Of a stretch of 64,000 nt of DNA, positions 23,401 through 34,888 are shown piece by piece; the stretch's first letter is position 1, and each line of letters opens with the position of its first letter. Position numbers and translations under genes: made by a program. This DNA comes from Tetragonia tetragonoides (lineage: Eukaryota > Streptophyta > Magnoliopsida > Caryophyllales > Aizoaceae). Below the pieces are notes generated by a model that had not been told where the DNA came from, ran no database searches, and worked only from the letters and a program-made list of their open reading frames with translations. The DNA is taken from the NCBI GenBank assembly GCA_038025085.1, contig CM076154.1, forward strand, positions 33,472,501 through 33,536,500, given 5' to 3'.

Positions 23401-24158
23401 CACATGTTAAGATGAATAACTAGTTTTCATGCTCGTGAGCTGTGCGGTGTTAACTAAATTTATTAACAAAAACCATTCGTATTGAGCAATATAATTGTAA
23501 TAGCCCTCGTCATCTATTTAGATTGATCCATTAGCTCAAGTTTCAAGTAAATTAATAAGCGTGACAAAGCTATTTAGCTGATCATTTACCAAGATTATCC
23601 TTCATAAATAGATGGAGATGCATAGCACTGTTGTAATAAAGTCGTTGAGTAAATTGAAACTCTTCGAAAATAATCAAATGGAGGCATATATACATAACGT
23701 TAGACATTAATGCATATAAACCGAGAGAGGATCACCTCCAGTACTCATCCTTAGCATTTCCTCTAGTACCTCACATGAACATTTGATAATAAGGGAGAAA
23801 AAACCTAAGTAATTCAGATCAATTACAACAAATTGGATGATGCGGAAAAAGGCGTTTCAATTGTACTAGGGTACATTGCTTAATTTGGATATATTAAGAT
23901 GTTCTCAACAAAAATAGTAAACTACTTTAGGAGGTTTTTGGCCAATTTGGCCAAAATTTTACTACAAGAGATGTTTATTAACCAATTTTTGAGAAGAGAT
24001 ATATCTTCCTCAAATAAAAATTCTAGAAATCTTCTAGCAACTTTTAGCTTAGTTGTAAACTTTTATTAGTTTAATTAGGTGTATGCGGTAATATTTATGT
24101 AGCTACTTATATATAAGTCTCCTCTTGTATATTTCTGGGAGTTTTCGGCCTTGATAAT
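23401..24158. other. Gene-free AT-rich intergenic DNA
   Basis: No coding frame, RNA gene or clear repeat was recognised here. Confidence 0.6.
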
Positions 24159-24508
24159 GGTCTTATTGGGTAATTAACAGATATTGGATAGTGGATTGCA
24201 TTAGCAAATTTGACTACAAGATTGTATTAGTGGATTTGACTAGAGGATTGTAATAGGCTGATTTGTCTAAATATGTTTAGTAAATTAGTTGATTTGTATA
24301 AATGTCGGTAATCATGTCCCTTCTTTAACAAACCAGAATTCGCTAACTTGAAAACGCTACTTTTTAAGCAGTTTTGAAATTAGTGGTTTCAACCCAATCC
24401 GCTATCAACCAAACTCCTTAAATTAGCTAGCGGATTTTCTAGTCAAATCATTTAAAGTAACTCCTATCCGCTAATTTTGATACAATCCGCTAATTACCAA
24501 ATAAGGCC
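24159..24508. mobile_element. MITE, 350 bp
   Basis: The termini are GGTCTTATTGGGTAATTAACAG and, reverse complemented, GGCCTTATTTGGTAATTAGCG. A 3-bp direct repeat, AAT, flanks it (24156-24158 and 24509-24511). Subterminal GGATT/AATCC motifs are repeated many times inside (GTGGATT, AATCCGCTA). A 3-bp duplication suggests the PIF/Harbinger group, although AAT is not the typical TWA. Confidence 0.65.
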
Positions 24509-24726
24509 AATGCAACACACAGAAATAACCCCTATAGCTATAGAGCAATATAATAGAGCATGATCAAACATATAATATGTTGAACTTATTATTAGAGTGT
24601 AAAATTTTCAACCGAGAAGAACCTAATTGAACTAAACTCTACTGAATTGAACTCAACTCAAGCCGATAATAAAATGGGAGATATATTTTTATTGAAATGA
24701 ACTGAACCGAATCAATTACTGAGTTT

Positions 24727-25041
24727 GGGCTATGTTCTCCTCAATTAAATTTCACTTAAATTCAGTTCAATTCAATTCCATTTATTTAGTTCAGTTCATG
24801 TGTGCATACTTATCACTTCGATAATTTTTCTTTATTCCGAAATAAATTTATGATGATGCCATATATTGGAAAGATCTCAAAACATAATTTTAAATGAGTG
24901 CAATATTGAATGTGATTCAACGAAATTTAAATTGTTAAAGGTCGATTAAAAATAAAAATCAATTTAGTCCATTTCAGTTCAAAAAAATATTTTAGATGAA
25001 AAGAACAAAACAGAATCTAATAAGTAAAATAGAACACACCC
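24727..25041. mobile_element. Probable PIF/Harbinger-like MITE
   Basis: The left end GGGCTATGTTCTCC pairs with the right end AGAACACACCC (reverse complement GGGTGTGTTCT). The flanks are TTT and TTA, an imperfect 3-bp duplication. The interior is rich in AATTCAGTTCAATTC-like short repeats. Confidence 0.45.
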
Positions 25042-25489
25042 TTATTATACTACAAAACGAATCTACGAAAGCTTTTTCCCTAATTAATTAAAGGACGATT
25101 TTGTCCTTTAAAAAAAAAAGGACGATTTTGTAGATATTAATTAAGGCCATGAATTCGCGGTTTGTTGTAGATACAAACAATGAAACTTACAGACAAACGT
25201 CGTGACGGAGTCTTGTAGGAGCTCCGTCCTTGATGCATGTTTGGTCTGCACAATGCAACGTGATAGGATTACGTGAGATCAGATGGGGCATGAAAGCTTT
25301 GTTACCACATATTCTTTGTACCTTCAGGATAGCAATGAAGAGATTTTTAGATCGCAGATTTTCGTGAACATAATATAGCTAGGGCAATAATGAAGATGAT
25401 GTGACTAAGCGACAGAAAGGAAGGATCATCTGAAACACGTTTGCTTCTTTGTCTTGGGTAAAAGACACAGGGAGAGGACAATGCAAGAT

Positions 25490-25700
25490 CAAGGAAAGAG
25501 ACAGTGGGGCAGTATGGTGAGAAACGGATTGGAATAGAACTGAATGGAACGAAATAGAACTGAACGACGCGGAATCGCGTATAATGAAGCAAAATGTGAG
25601 ACAAAATAAAGTACAAAATGCGGAACGACGCGAAACAGAACAGAATAGATTGGAACAAAACAGAACGGAATGCAGCATGGTGACGACAAAATGAACCAAT
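25490..25700. repeat. Decayed relative of the GGAACGGAA MITE
   Basis: It shares the order GGTGAGAAACGGATTGGAATAG ... ACGGAATGCAGCATGGTGACGAC with the intact MITE at 39963-40254. The interior is a degenerate GGAAC(G/A)(G/A)AA array. The termini are not preserved. Confidence 0.6.
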
Positions 25701-27750
25701 ATACTCGCGAACAAGCTCGATCAATAAATAAGCCGAGTTCGAACAGAATTTTGGAGCTCATTTGATGAACGAGCTGCTCGCTTAATGAACGAGAGTACTG
25801 TGTTTGACTCGTTTATATTCGCAAACAACTCATTCGATAATAGCATATTGAAACTCGTTCAATCTCGTTTAAAGTTGGTTAAAACTCGATTATATTATTT
25901 TAGTATTTAATATAATAATAAGATTGATATGTATATAAAATTTTATCAAAATATATTCTAAATTTATATGTTTGTGATGAACATCGACTCGTTTATCTTT
26001 TTGAGCTGAAATGGCTCGATTGAGTTCAAAAACTATTATCCAACTCCTGAACTCAATTATCAAAACTCGCTCGAACTTGAGCTCAACTACCGAGCTTGTG
26101 AACAAGTTCGAGCAGAGCAAATATTGGCTCGGCTTGACTAATTTACAACCCTAATACTACTGAAAGACGAGCATATATTTTATACGAATGTTGTGAAATT
26201 AACCTCATTTTTTCTTTTTCTCATACTATATTGATAAGAAAATCTGGTTTTTAAACCCAAAACATACATGATACATAAGGGGAAGAGGATGTATGTGACT
26301 CATATATCCATAACATAATATACATACATCCTCTCAATCATGAAGATTGAAGATGTGGGACCCGAGAGCTCTACCAACCGAGCTCCCTAATTTCTCCCTC
26401 AAACTTCATAATTATAACACCGGTTTTTTTCATTTTGGCACCAAGAATCTCAACCATTTATTTCAAGGATTCTGTAGTCATGATTACTTAATTTTCATAT
26501 CTTGGTGTACTGTAGAAAGCGCTTCATTCACATGTTTTTTTTTTTACATTACTTACTTTAGTTATTTGGAATTACTTTGTAAGTAACAAAATATTTTGAT
26601 CAATATTATTGATAAAGGAATAAAGATAATTTTTTAATTATCATAGGTTTAAATCTTACTTTATTTTCATTATTATGATGATAACTACTATTTGTAAATA
26701 TCGTAATTCATAAATGTTCTTTTCACTTTCTACATGCATTGTCCCAATTTATTTGTACATGCACTTCGTAACTTATGACTTGCGTTCATGAATTTGTAAT
26801 AACCCTCGTGGTAAATTCGATGCCAAGTCCCCAAGTGGCGATATTTTGGTTATTTTATCACATTAAAGATTCTTAAAAATATTAAAGGAGATAAATAAAT
26901 ATTATTAGAGATTTTGCTTTGAAATAAAAGGAACTCAGTGAAGTATTTGAAATAATTAGAATTAAAAAAAAAGCCAGAGATTTAGAAATATTCTAACCTA
27001 GATAAATTGCATCCAATCCCAATTGGGATTAATGACTCTAATAATCCAAGGCCAAAGATTGAATTCAGGTGTGTGGGTATGAGATGAGAATGTGTTAAGC
27101 ACCCAAGCAAGTCACCTACTAAATTTTCTTTTAACCGCGCTAAAATGAATTAGTTACTACTACAACTTATCAAATACTTAATACAATTATATAGAATACC
27201 CACTACACTACAACAACTTTGGATAATTGACGAAACATAACCATTGGTTTTAGATGTATCATTTTTATAAGGTAACATCTTACTTTAGGTTGTTATGTAA
27301 AGGAGAGGTATGCCTTCCTTTAATATTTATATGTTTTGGCTATTAGCAAAATCAATTACTTACCAAAATGAATTATAAAGAATATCATTTAATTTGTATC
27401 GAAACACAAAGAATGAAAAAAAAATACATTGCAAAAAAATGTCAATTGGTTATATAATTGACAAAAAAATAAAACTATAAATAATTCACTCAACTTGATG
27501 GATTAATCTTTGCTTCAAAAAAAAAAAACTTGATGGATTGATCCAAACCCGACAAGGGGTAACGCTGGGTCAACAGTTAACACTGAATATTTCTCAACCC
27601 GACTGCTAAATAATCCGACTTGTTAATGATCCGTACCCAAATTGACCTGACATAAACCCGACCTGATTAGCCCAATTGGACAGGTACAAGATGATGAGAG
27701 AGGAGAGTGAGAGAGATGAAGCCCAAAGTACGAAATTGAATTCACAGGGC
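25700..27750. other. Gene-free AT-rich region with weak inverted CTCG/CGAG motifs
   Basis: No gene is supported. At 25700-26140 recurrent GAACAAGCTCG / CGAGCTTGTGAACAAG motifs in both orientations suggest an old inverted-repeat element. At 26357-26388 a tRNA D-arm-like piece reads, on the minus strand, GAGCTCGGTTGGTAGAGC without a B box. Poly(A/T) tracts are common. Frames here show no conserved motif. Confidence 0.5.
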
Positions 27751-28455
27751 CCAATTGGTGAGCCCGACAAAAATCTGTATATTATTATAGTAAGAAGACG
27801 ACCACTGAACCTATTTCTCTGAAGAGACGATGCGTTTTGTTCAAACATCTTCTCACTTTTTTTTTTTTTTTTTTTTTTTTTGGCTTCAAAACTCACAACT
27901 CACAAGTGCTGAACAACATGCATTTGGAGGGAGATTGAAACCTACGTTGAAGAAATTAGCCCTCGTGGTAAGAACTTGCTCTAAAAATCCAACTTTATTT
28001 TGATTTTCTATTGGAATTACAATTTCCCATTTTTGTATATTGTCAATTACATGCTTTTGGGTTTACTGAATTAAATGGTTTTTGAATTTACTTGTTAGAG
28101 TAAATTACAAGTAAATTCAAGTGTTTTATGTGAAGTTTTCATCACTATACTGGTGTTGTTTGCTTCCCTCTTTTGATGAACATTTGTCTCTCAATTCATA
28201 TATTATATGTAAATAGTGGTCAAATTTGAGATTTATCAAAGGGGTCAAAATCATTAAAAATGAGGCATTGGTGATGAAAATTTTCAGTAACCAATATGTT
28301 TGCTTTGCAGAATTAGAGATTAGCTATTATTCACCCCATAGTTGGGACTTGGGATTGCCCATAACTATTATTTTGATTTTTATTTGCTACATTGTTTGAC
28401 ATTATATAAGTTCTGCTGGTAAGCCAGAGTTCTGTTGGAATAATATAAACCTTAA

Positions 28456-28741
28456 GGGCTTGTTTACTTGCTAGTAATGCAATGCAATCATTTTATAGTA
28501 TAGATGTGGGGTGAAGAACTGAAGAAGTGGGAGGACATAGAGGGGAAAAGTGAGGTGGATTGCACTCTCCAATGTAATCACAATTGATCCACTTCAACTC
28601 ATGTAAAGATGATTATTTTGGATGGTGTAATCAATCTAACTTTTCTCATCTTCCTCTTCCTCCTCCCCCTCATTCCTTTTCCACCTCACAGTTAGTCTTT
28701 AAAATGATTGCATTGCATAAGTAGCAAGTAAACGAGCCCCC
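28456..28741. mobile_element. Tourist-like (PIF/Harbinger) MITE, 286 bp
   Basis: The inverted termini are GGGCTTGTTTACTTGC and, reverse complemented, GGGGGCTCGTTTACTTGC, flanked by TAA (28453-28455 and 28742-28744). The paralogous copy has the empty site: AAACCTTAAATGCTTTCT at about 61710, with no insert. Subterminal ATGCAATGCAATCATTTT is also inverted. A relative with the same subtermini is at 54866-55144. Confidence 0.92.
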
Positions 28742-30029
28742 TAAGTGCTTTATATGAGGTTCAAGACACTGTTTCTGGCAACTTGTTCTGACTTGGATGC
28801 TAACCCTGAAATCCAGAGGTTCTGCTATTTGTAGGTGTTAGCTGTTAGGTACATGATGATTCGATGTTGGGAGGTTCCGAGTTTTTTGAGTAGGGAGAAG
28901 AGTGCAATGGGAAGGGAGTAGGAAATGTTCATTTGCCGTAGATGCCAATCAGTTATGGATGTTGGAGTTCCATCAACTAGTTAGTGACCTAAGGAATTTT
29001 CCATGTTTCCTCAAAAGCTTTAGTATGTCCAACATATAATTGGAAAGATGGTTTGGAAAGGCATGGTTAGACTCTTTTGCATTGGCCTTGATTAAGTGGA
29101 TTTTGATTTTTAAGGTCTGGATATGGTTTTACTTTCTGAAATCACACTGTTTCGCAATTTCCATGTATGTTAACTTTAAATGGCATAGGTGCTTCCTGTT
29201 CCAGAGAACCTCAGATCATGCATGTGTCATTGAAAACGGTCAGAGCTTCCTTAACTAGATCCTGTGAATGAGGTACTCTCAAGTTATCACTTCACATATG
29301 TTCATTCAATGTACCTGAGATCCTTTCTCATACTTTTTCCTTTCCTTTCTCTTCCCGGGAGGAGCGGGGAAAGGGCGGGGGAGCGGTTTGTGACTGGAAT
29401 AACTTACTTATTTCATTTCTTAAGAAGCTTCACGGGCTAAAATATTGACATGAGGCAAATTTAGATAACATTGAAGTTCCTGCTCTTTTGGTGAAAGAAA
29501 AAAGGTTCTTTAACTCTTATACAGACTATATTGTGTTGGAACTTATGTCTATGTGGGATTGGAGTGAGATTTTCAAACAGCTAAGCTTCAGAAGGTTATG
29601 CGCTTTTCATTACTGCTCTAACTGCTTTTTAGATAACATGTCCAAGCTTTGCTTAACTAATCCCATAGGCCCTGAAGTTAACGACCAGGAAAACATCCAG
29701 TGACCCTAAGGGGACTCTATCTTAGAGGTCTTACCAACTGAATGCCTCTGGGAAAGTACTGCTCTAACATTAAAAAAGAAAAGGGAAAAAAGAAAGAAAG
29801 AAGAGACCTTCAGGTTCATGATTCTTCTAAATATTTGGTAGATAGAAGGGCAACAGTAGTACGGGAATATAGTTCTTGTGGGTAAGTGCTATGGCGTTTC
29901 CAACATGAGACAGAATCTTTGTGGCATCAGGTCATTTAGAGAAAATATAACTTATGTGAAAATGTTTGGGATGTGGAGGTTGGTGTGAATTCTACACATG
30001 CATGTGGAGGTTCGTATCACACACGTCTT

Positions 30030-30850
30030 AGCAATTCCTGTCACTAGTAGATTTAAAGCTGGGGATTTGGGGAATGTGTTGTGGTCCTTGTGGATCAGAT
30101 TCTTGGAGGATAATTGGAAGGATGGGCAACCTTCGGCACAGAATTCCCTCATGGCCGGCCTCATCTTATTTCAGCAATCCAATCTTTATGGTGCTGCGGT
30201 GGCTGATTTTTACTTGGCACATTCTTGTGTTTGGATTTTACATTTTAGGAGCTGACATGGAGGAGCTCGCTTATTTTCGGGGTTTATTGACGCCTGTTTA
30301 GCTTTTGAGCTTAAAAACACTATGAGGTGGATTTGAGATTCTTCGGGGGAGCTCACTTGTAAATCCTTCCCTCAGTTCCCTATAACGAATTACATTTGCA
30401 AGACAAAGGTGCCCTTAAGTTAATTATTAAAAAAAAAGAGGTGCCCCTTAAGGTGCAGGCTTTTATGTGAAGTTTGACGTTGGATAGGATCAACACAAAT
30501 TATTTGTGCCTGAGGGGGATCGGGAGCTTTGCTTTTGCCTGATATTTGCTTTCTTTGTTGGCGCTAGTAGTGGCTAGTGAGATATCTGCACATCTTTTCC
30601 TTTGGTGCAAAGTAGCCTGCAATTTATAGGGTAGAATTTTTGGTGTTTTTGGAGAGTCATGGATTAATCCTGATAGTGTTGAGGCTTTCTTGCATATGCG
30701 GTATGTGGTTTTTTGGAGGAGGTAGGAGAAAAAGCTGTTGTGGGCCTTGTGGCAATGCTTTTCACGGAAAATTATTGTGCACTTGCCTTGAGAGGATTGC
30801 ACGAGTGTTTACAGGGCCTTGTGTTCTCTTGATATGTTGTGGGATAACTG
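30030..30850 (+). pseudogene. Decayed LINE ORF2 fragment (zf-RVT region), first copy
   Basis: Scattered frames on the plus strand give the usual C-terminal LINE signatures. These are a GNG-FWEDxW-like piece (IRFLEDNWKDGQP near 30095), LTCKSFPQFPITNYICKTKVPLK (in two reading steps near 30350-30420), VPLKVQAFM near 30445, and ISAHLFLWCKVACNL near 30580. LLWALWQC follows near 30740. Stops and frameshifts are frequent. It lies in the segment missing from duplication copy 2. Confidence 0.65.
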
Positions 30851-31189
30851 ATAAGCTTACTTAACTAGGTTGTTTCCACAATCTAAATTATTCTGTAGGT
30901 CCTAAATCAAACTCTTATTCTTTTTTCTTGATTCTCCATTACTAGTCTGATAAAAAAGTTTGTTCACATAGTACGTAGTCTACATACTAGAGGCATATTG
31001 TTGCTTAAAGTTAATTCCGAGTTATATTTATATATGTTAAACTAATGATTTTGGTTATGGTCTGAAAAATGGGCTTCTTTTTTGCTGGGGGAGAGGGGGG
31101 GGGGGCAGTAGAGAGAGCAAGACTGGTGGACTCCATAGCACTGTTATTGAGAGGCCTAGTGTTAATGAGCGGACACCATGTTGCAGAGG

Positions 31190-31640
31190 ACATGGCCTGA
31201 TTGGACTCTCTCTCCTGATGTTTGTGTGATGTGCTTATGGGATTGTGAGACTTTCTCTCACTTCTTTTTACATTGTGAAATGTCTTGTTATTTGTGGGGA
31301 TGGATGTTTGATGTTATTGGGGGAGTTTTGGTGTGCGCACTGCTAAGCTACTAATATTCAGCATTTGTGGGTGAGGCATGCTGGAATGGGAAGAGGGAAA
31401 GATTTGAAAATAGTTCCTCGGTATGCACTTATACTTTGGTGCTTATGGCTTGAGCGCAATTCCCAAGTATTTTGGGGTGTCTCATCCAAGCGATTGGATT
31501 TGGGACAGGTGTTGTATGCTTCCCTTTGGGCCAAAGTGGCTGGGTGTTTTAAAGGGGTTTTGGTTAACGAACTCCATTAACACTCGGGATCCTTCTGCTT
31601 AGATGTTATTTTGAGGAAATCTTGTCTTCTTTAGGTTGTA
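31190..31640 (+). pseudogene. Decayed LINE ORF2 C-terminal fragment, second copy
   Basis: From 31190 the sequence reads WPDWTLSPDVCVMCLWDCE then FSHFFLHCEMSCYLWGWMF, a zf-RVT motif with C-x2-C and H-x4-C. After a break, VPRYALILWCLWLERNSQVF near 31395-31460 is the standard end of such proteins, followed by LYASLWAKVAGCF. It is separate from the piece at 30030-30850, because both contain the same zf-RVT region. Confidence 0.7.
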
Positions 31641-31661
31641 ATCATTGTTTGCTATTTTATA

Positions 31662-31903
31662 TTCCCTACTCCCCATTTTGCTTGCATGGTTTTGACTTTT
31701 GGGGTCAAACTTTGGTAACTTTGACCGTCAATTAAACAAAACTACATAAATTGATAGTATGTTGTTATTAGATTTCCTATTAAAAGCATGGGCATAAGAT
31801 TATGATTTTAAGTTTATTATTATTTTTTTAACTAAAGTGTGGTCAAAGTTCAACCTAGAAGATTGCAAAATGTCAAAACATGCAAATAAAATGGGCCGAA
31901 GGA
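31662..31903. mobile_element. Stowaway-type MITE relic
   Basis: The termini are TTCCCTACTCCCCATTTTG and, reverse complemented, TCCTTCGGCCCATTTTATTTG. They match the common plant Stowaway end CTCCCTCCGTCCCATTTTA, and TA flanks both sides. The inner GCATGGTTTTGAC / GTCAAAACATGC pair extends the inverted repeat. Confidence 0.7.
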
Positions 31904-32596
31904 TATACATTCTATTTTTATCCAAAAAAAAAAAAAAATTGGGTATGAAGTAATTGAGTGGTTGAAGTTAGTTTCTCATGAAGTATATTCCTTCCTTTTG
32001 CAATAAGCTAGACTCTGCCTTGCCTTGACCATTGTAATGTGAACTTGTTGCTGCATCAATGTGATTAGTCTAAGGATATTAAGTGGAGAAAAGATGCTGG
32101 TATGAATGTAGTTCTTCATGCAGTATATTCCTTGGACATGCAATATGCGATAACTAAAGTCTTTGTCCTCCATTAACCATTGAAAGGTGAAATGGTTGCT
32201 GCATCAGTGGGATTAGTCTTTGACTAACGCTATGTTTGGACTTTGGAGTTGTGACATGCAACTTCTGCGTTTAGTTTTTTTTTTTAACTTTTTTTTTTAT
32301 AGAAGTTAATGTGAAGTACTAAGATAAACCTCTTATCTAAAAAAAGTACTAAGATAAACCAAAGAAGAAAAAGAAGGAAGCATGGAAATAAATAAGCAGA
32401 TTAGATTGAGAAGCAAGGTTTTAACTCACACTTAATGATGCTGGCTGCCTTCTGAGATGTAAATCTAGAAACTTATTATGCTGCACATCTTGAATATGTT
32501 CCTTCGGCTAAGTGTTAAGACGTACATATCCCTCATGGGCTATAAACAAGTACACTAGGGTAGATCAGAATAGAAAACGTCCTGATGTAACAAATA

Positions 32597-32763
32597 CTCC
32601 CTCTGTCCAGAATTAGTTGTCACATACTATTTTGGGATGTCCAGAAAAAATAATTACAATTCTAAACATAGTAATATTGTTCTTCAAGGGAAGAGGAGCG
32701 TGGGGAGAATACAAGCTAACTCTTTAAGGGCATGACTCGAAGTGAGTTCTATTTTCGAGGGAG
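32597..32763. mobile_element. Stowaway-type MITE shared by both duplication copies
   Basis: It begins CTCCCTCTGTCCAGAATTAG and ends CGAGGGAG, flanked by TA on each side. The same element sits at the equivalent place in copy 2 (63493-63668), so it predates the duplication. Confidence 0.8.
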
Positions 32764-33295
32764 TATTCAAAGTATGACATGTTGGGTAACTGGAAATTTC
32801 AGGAAATTATCAGCGTGTTAGTGCTTGTTAAACCATTAGATTATATTTTGCTGAATGCTGTATAAAACTTATGTTATATTTGTATTTGATATAGTTTGAA
32901 TGTTGCTTCAGTTACACGCTTCTCGAGTCCTTGAATGATACTAGATAGAGATGCTCCACTTCCTAAAATACAGAACCAAATGTGGCTGCCGCATGTATGA
33001 TGGATATACGGTATGCTCGGGTCAAAAAAATTGTGAATTGCAGTTGTTGATCCAGCTGTGAAGTCACCGTTCCTTTTGGAGAGGGCCATACAACCAATCG
33101 ACTGACATGCTTTGTGGACACTTATTCAGGTTACTCAGCAAAATAAAGATCTGCAAGTGCATGTCTGTTGTATTGATATGGTTCATTACTTAACAGCTTT
33201 AGTCCTTCACCATTGGGTGAGAAATTACGTGCGAGGTATTATCCAAATTTGAACTGAAGAAAGATTGAAGGGCTAGAAGGAGGAGGATCAGGGCA

Positions 33296-34888
33296 ATGGA
33301 CAAGCAGAAACTATTAGATTCATTGAAGCATTGTAAGACTTTCCTGCAGCTCCATCAAGTTCATGCCCATACCATCACCACAGGTATACTGAATCAGCAT
33401 CCCTGTTTTATCCTTCCAGACATCCTATGCACAATTACGCGTCTTGCTGCTGCTACCCGCATGGTTGCTTCGTCTTCTAGTTGCCGTAATGTGATGAACT
33501 ATGCTGTATCAGTCTTCAACTACATTAGCTGGCCAACCACTTTCTGCTACAATACAATGATGCGTGCCCAGACCCTCTTATCCTTTCCTGCATCAACGCT
33601 CCTCCTCTTCACCAACAAGCGCCACCTCTCTGTTCCTCCTGACTTTTACACATATCCTTTTGCCATAAAGGCCTCTGGTCATCTACGTTTACCTTCAATT
33701 GCTGCTGCACTGCATTCCCAAACCTTGAAGTTTGGCTTTATCTCTGACTTATTTGTATTCAACTCCATTGTTCATGTCTACGCTATATGTAACTGCCTAA
33801 GCGACGCGTGTCTGATCTTTGAAGAGAATGACCATAAAGATATTGTATCTCACAATGCATTGATTGATGGCTTTGTTAAGGCTGGAGACACCAAAGGAGC
33901 ACATGAACTCTTTGATAAAATGGCTGTTCGTGATGCTACCTCATGGGGTACGCGCGTTGCTGGCTATGCCCAAATGAACCAGTACCAGGAGGCCATTGAC
34001 CTCTTCAATAGCATGCTCCACTCATCCTCTGGAATTTACCCAGACAACATTGCATTGGTCTCAGTTCTTTCTGCCTGTGCACAAATTGGGGATCTGGAGC
34101 AAGGAAGAGCAATCCATGATTACATCGTCCAGAACAAGATCCGAGTAAATCCCTTCTTATCAACTGGCTTGGTGGACCTGTATGCAAAGTGTGGCTGCAT
34201 TGGAACTTCCATATAGATATTTGAAACAAGTGTTGAGAAGAATTTGTTCACATGGAATGCTATGTTAGTAGGACTTGCTGTTCATGGCCATGGCAGAGCA
34301 TGCTTGAATTACTTCTCCAGGATGATAAAGGACGGGGTTCAACCAGATGGAGTCAGCTTCTTAGGAGTCTTAGTTGGATGCAGCCATGCAGGTCTAGTTT
34401 GTGAAGCACGTAAACTTTTTAAAACTATGGAGTCTGTCTATGGGGTTCCTCGAGAGCTAAAGCACTATGGCTGCATGGCTGATTTGCTTGGACGTCCTGG
34501 TCTGATTAGAGAAGCACTGGAGATGATCGAACAGATGCCAGTAAAGGGTGACATCTATGCATGGGGAGGGTTGCTTGCTGGCTGCAGAAAACATGGGCTG
34601 ATTCAAATTGCAAAGGAAATAGCCAAGTATGTTCAGAACTCGAACCCTGAAGATGGTGGCGTTTACTCAGTAATGGTCAACATGTATGCTAGTTCAGGTA
34701 TGTGGGATGATGTTGTCAAGACACGAAGTTTATTGAAGTCTAGAAAGATAAAGAAAAAGGCTGGGTATAGTCTGATTAAAGTGAACGGCATTACTCATGA
34801 GTTCATAGCTGGGGATGATTTGCATCCACAAACTGATGATATATATATGGTTCTCAGTGGACTGGGAAATCATCAGTTTGAAGCTTGA
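33296..34888 (+). pseudogene. PLS-class PPR protein gene (E subgroup) with one in-frame stop
   Basis: PPR proteins of this class bind organellar RNA and usually direct C-to-U editing. Starting at 33296 the frame opens with LHQVHAHTITTGI-type sequence and runs through PLS repeats, for example VVSHNALIDGFVKAGDTKGA-like units, IALVSVLSACAQIGDLEQGR and STGLVDLYAKCGCIG. Codon 307 is TAG (34214-34216). The same frame then continues without a shift through NLFTWNAMLVGLAVHGHG, FLGVLVGCSHAGLV, ADLLGRPGLIREALEMI and an E/E+ type end (KKKAGYSLIKVNGITHEFI), stopping at 34888. There is no DYW domain. The full frame would be 530 codons and intronless, as is usual. One stop in otherwise intact sequence suggests a recent pseudogene or a truncating allele. 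Organelle targeting is not obvious from the N-terminus. Confidence 0.88.

Larger units (their letters stand above)
27755..33110 (+). repeat. Segmental duplication, copy 1
   Basis: Long stretches match 60990-64000 in the same order and orientation. Examples are ACGACCACTGAACC (27798 / 61040), the following 25-nt T tract, AAATTAGCCCTC, GGTTCTGCTATTTGTA (28817 / 62536), GGAAAGATGGTTTGGAAAGG (29041 / 62759), AGATAGAAGGGCAACAGTAG (29840 / 63319) and GATCCAGCTGTGAAGTCAC (33050 / 63960). Copy 1 alone holds a MITE (28456-28741), about 265 bp near 29295-29560, and 2.57 kb (about 29885-32456) carrying LINE remnants. It runs directly into the PPR locus. Confidence 0.93.

Noticed and set aside
23395..23440. 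CATGTTAAGATG as the target duplication of LINE B against CATTTTGAGATA at 17812
   Set aside because: Only about 9 of 12 bases match and the 5' boundary is not fixed independently.
25347..25761. Several Phe/Ser-rich minus-strand frames
   Set aside because: They are translations of a degenerate GGAAC-type repeat and show no family motif.
26357..26388. tRNA D-arm-like sequence
   Set aside because: There is no T-arm, anticodon arm or acceptor pairing, so it is not a tRNA gene.
27201..27310. CACTACAACAAC as a possible CACTA terminus
   Set aside because: No partner terminus or subterminal repeats were found, and the CACTA motif occurs easily by chance in AT-rich DNA.
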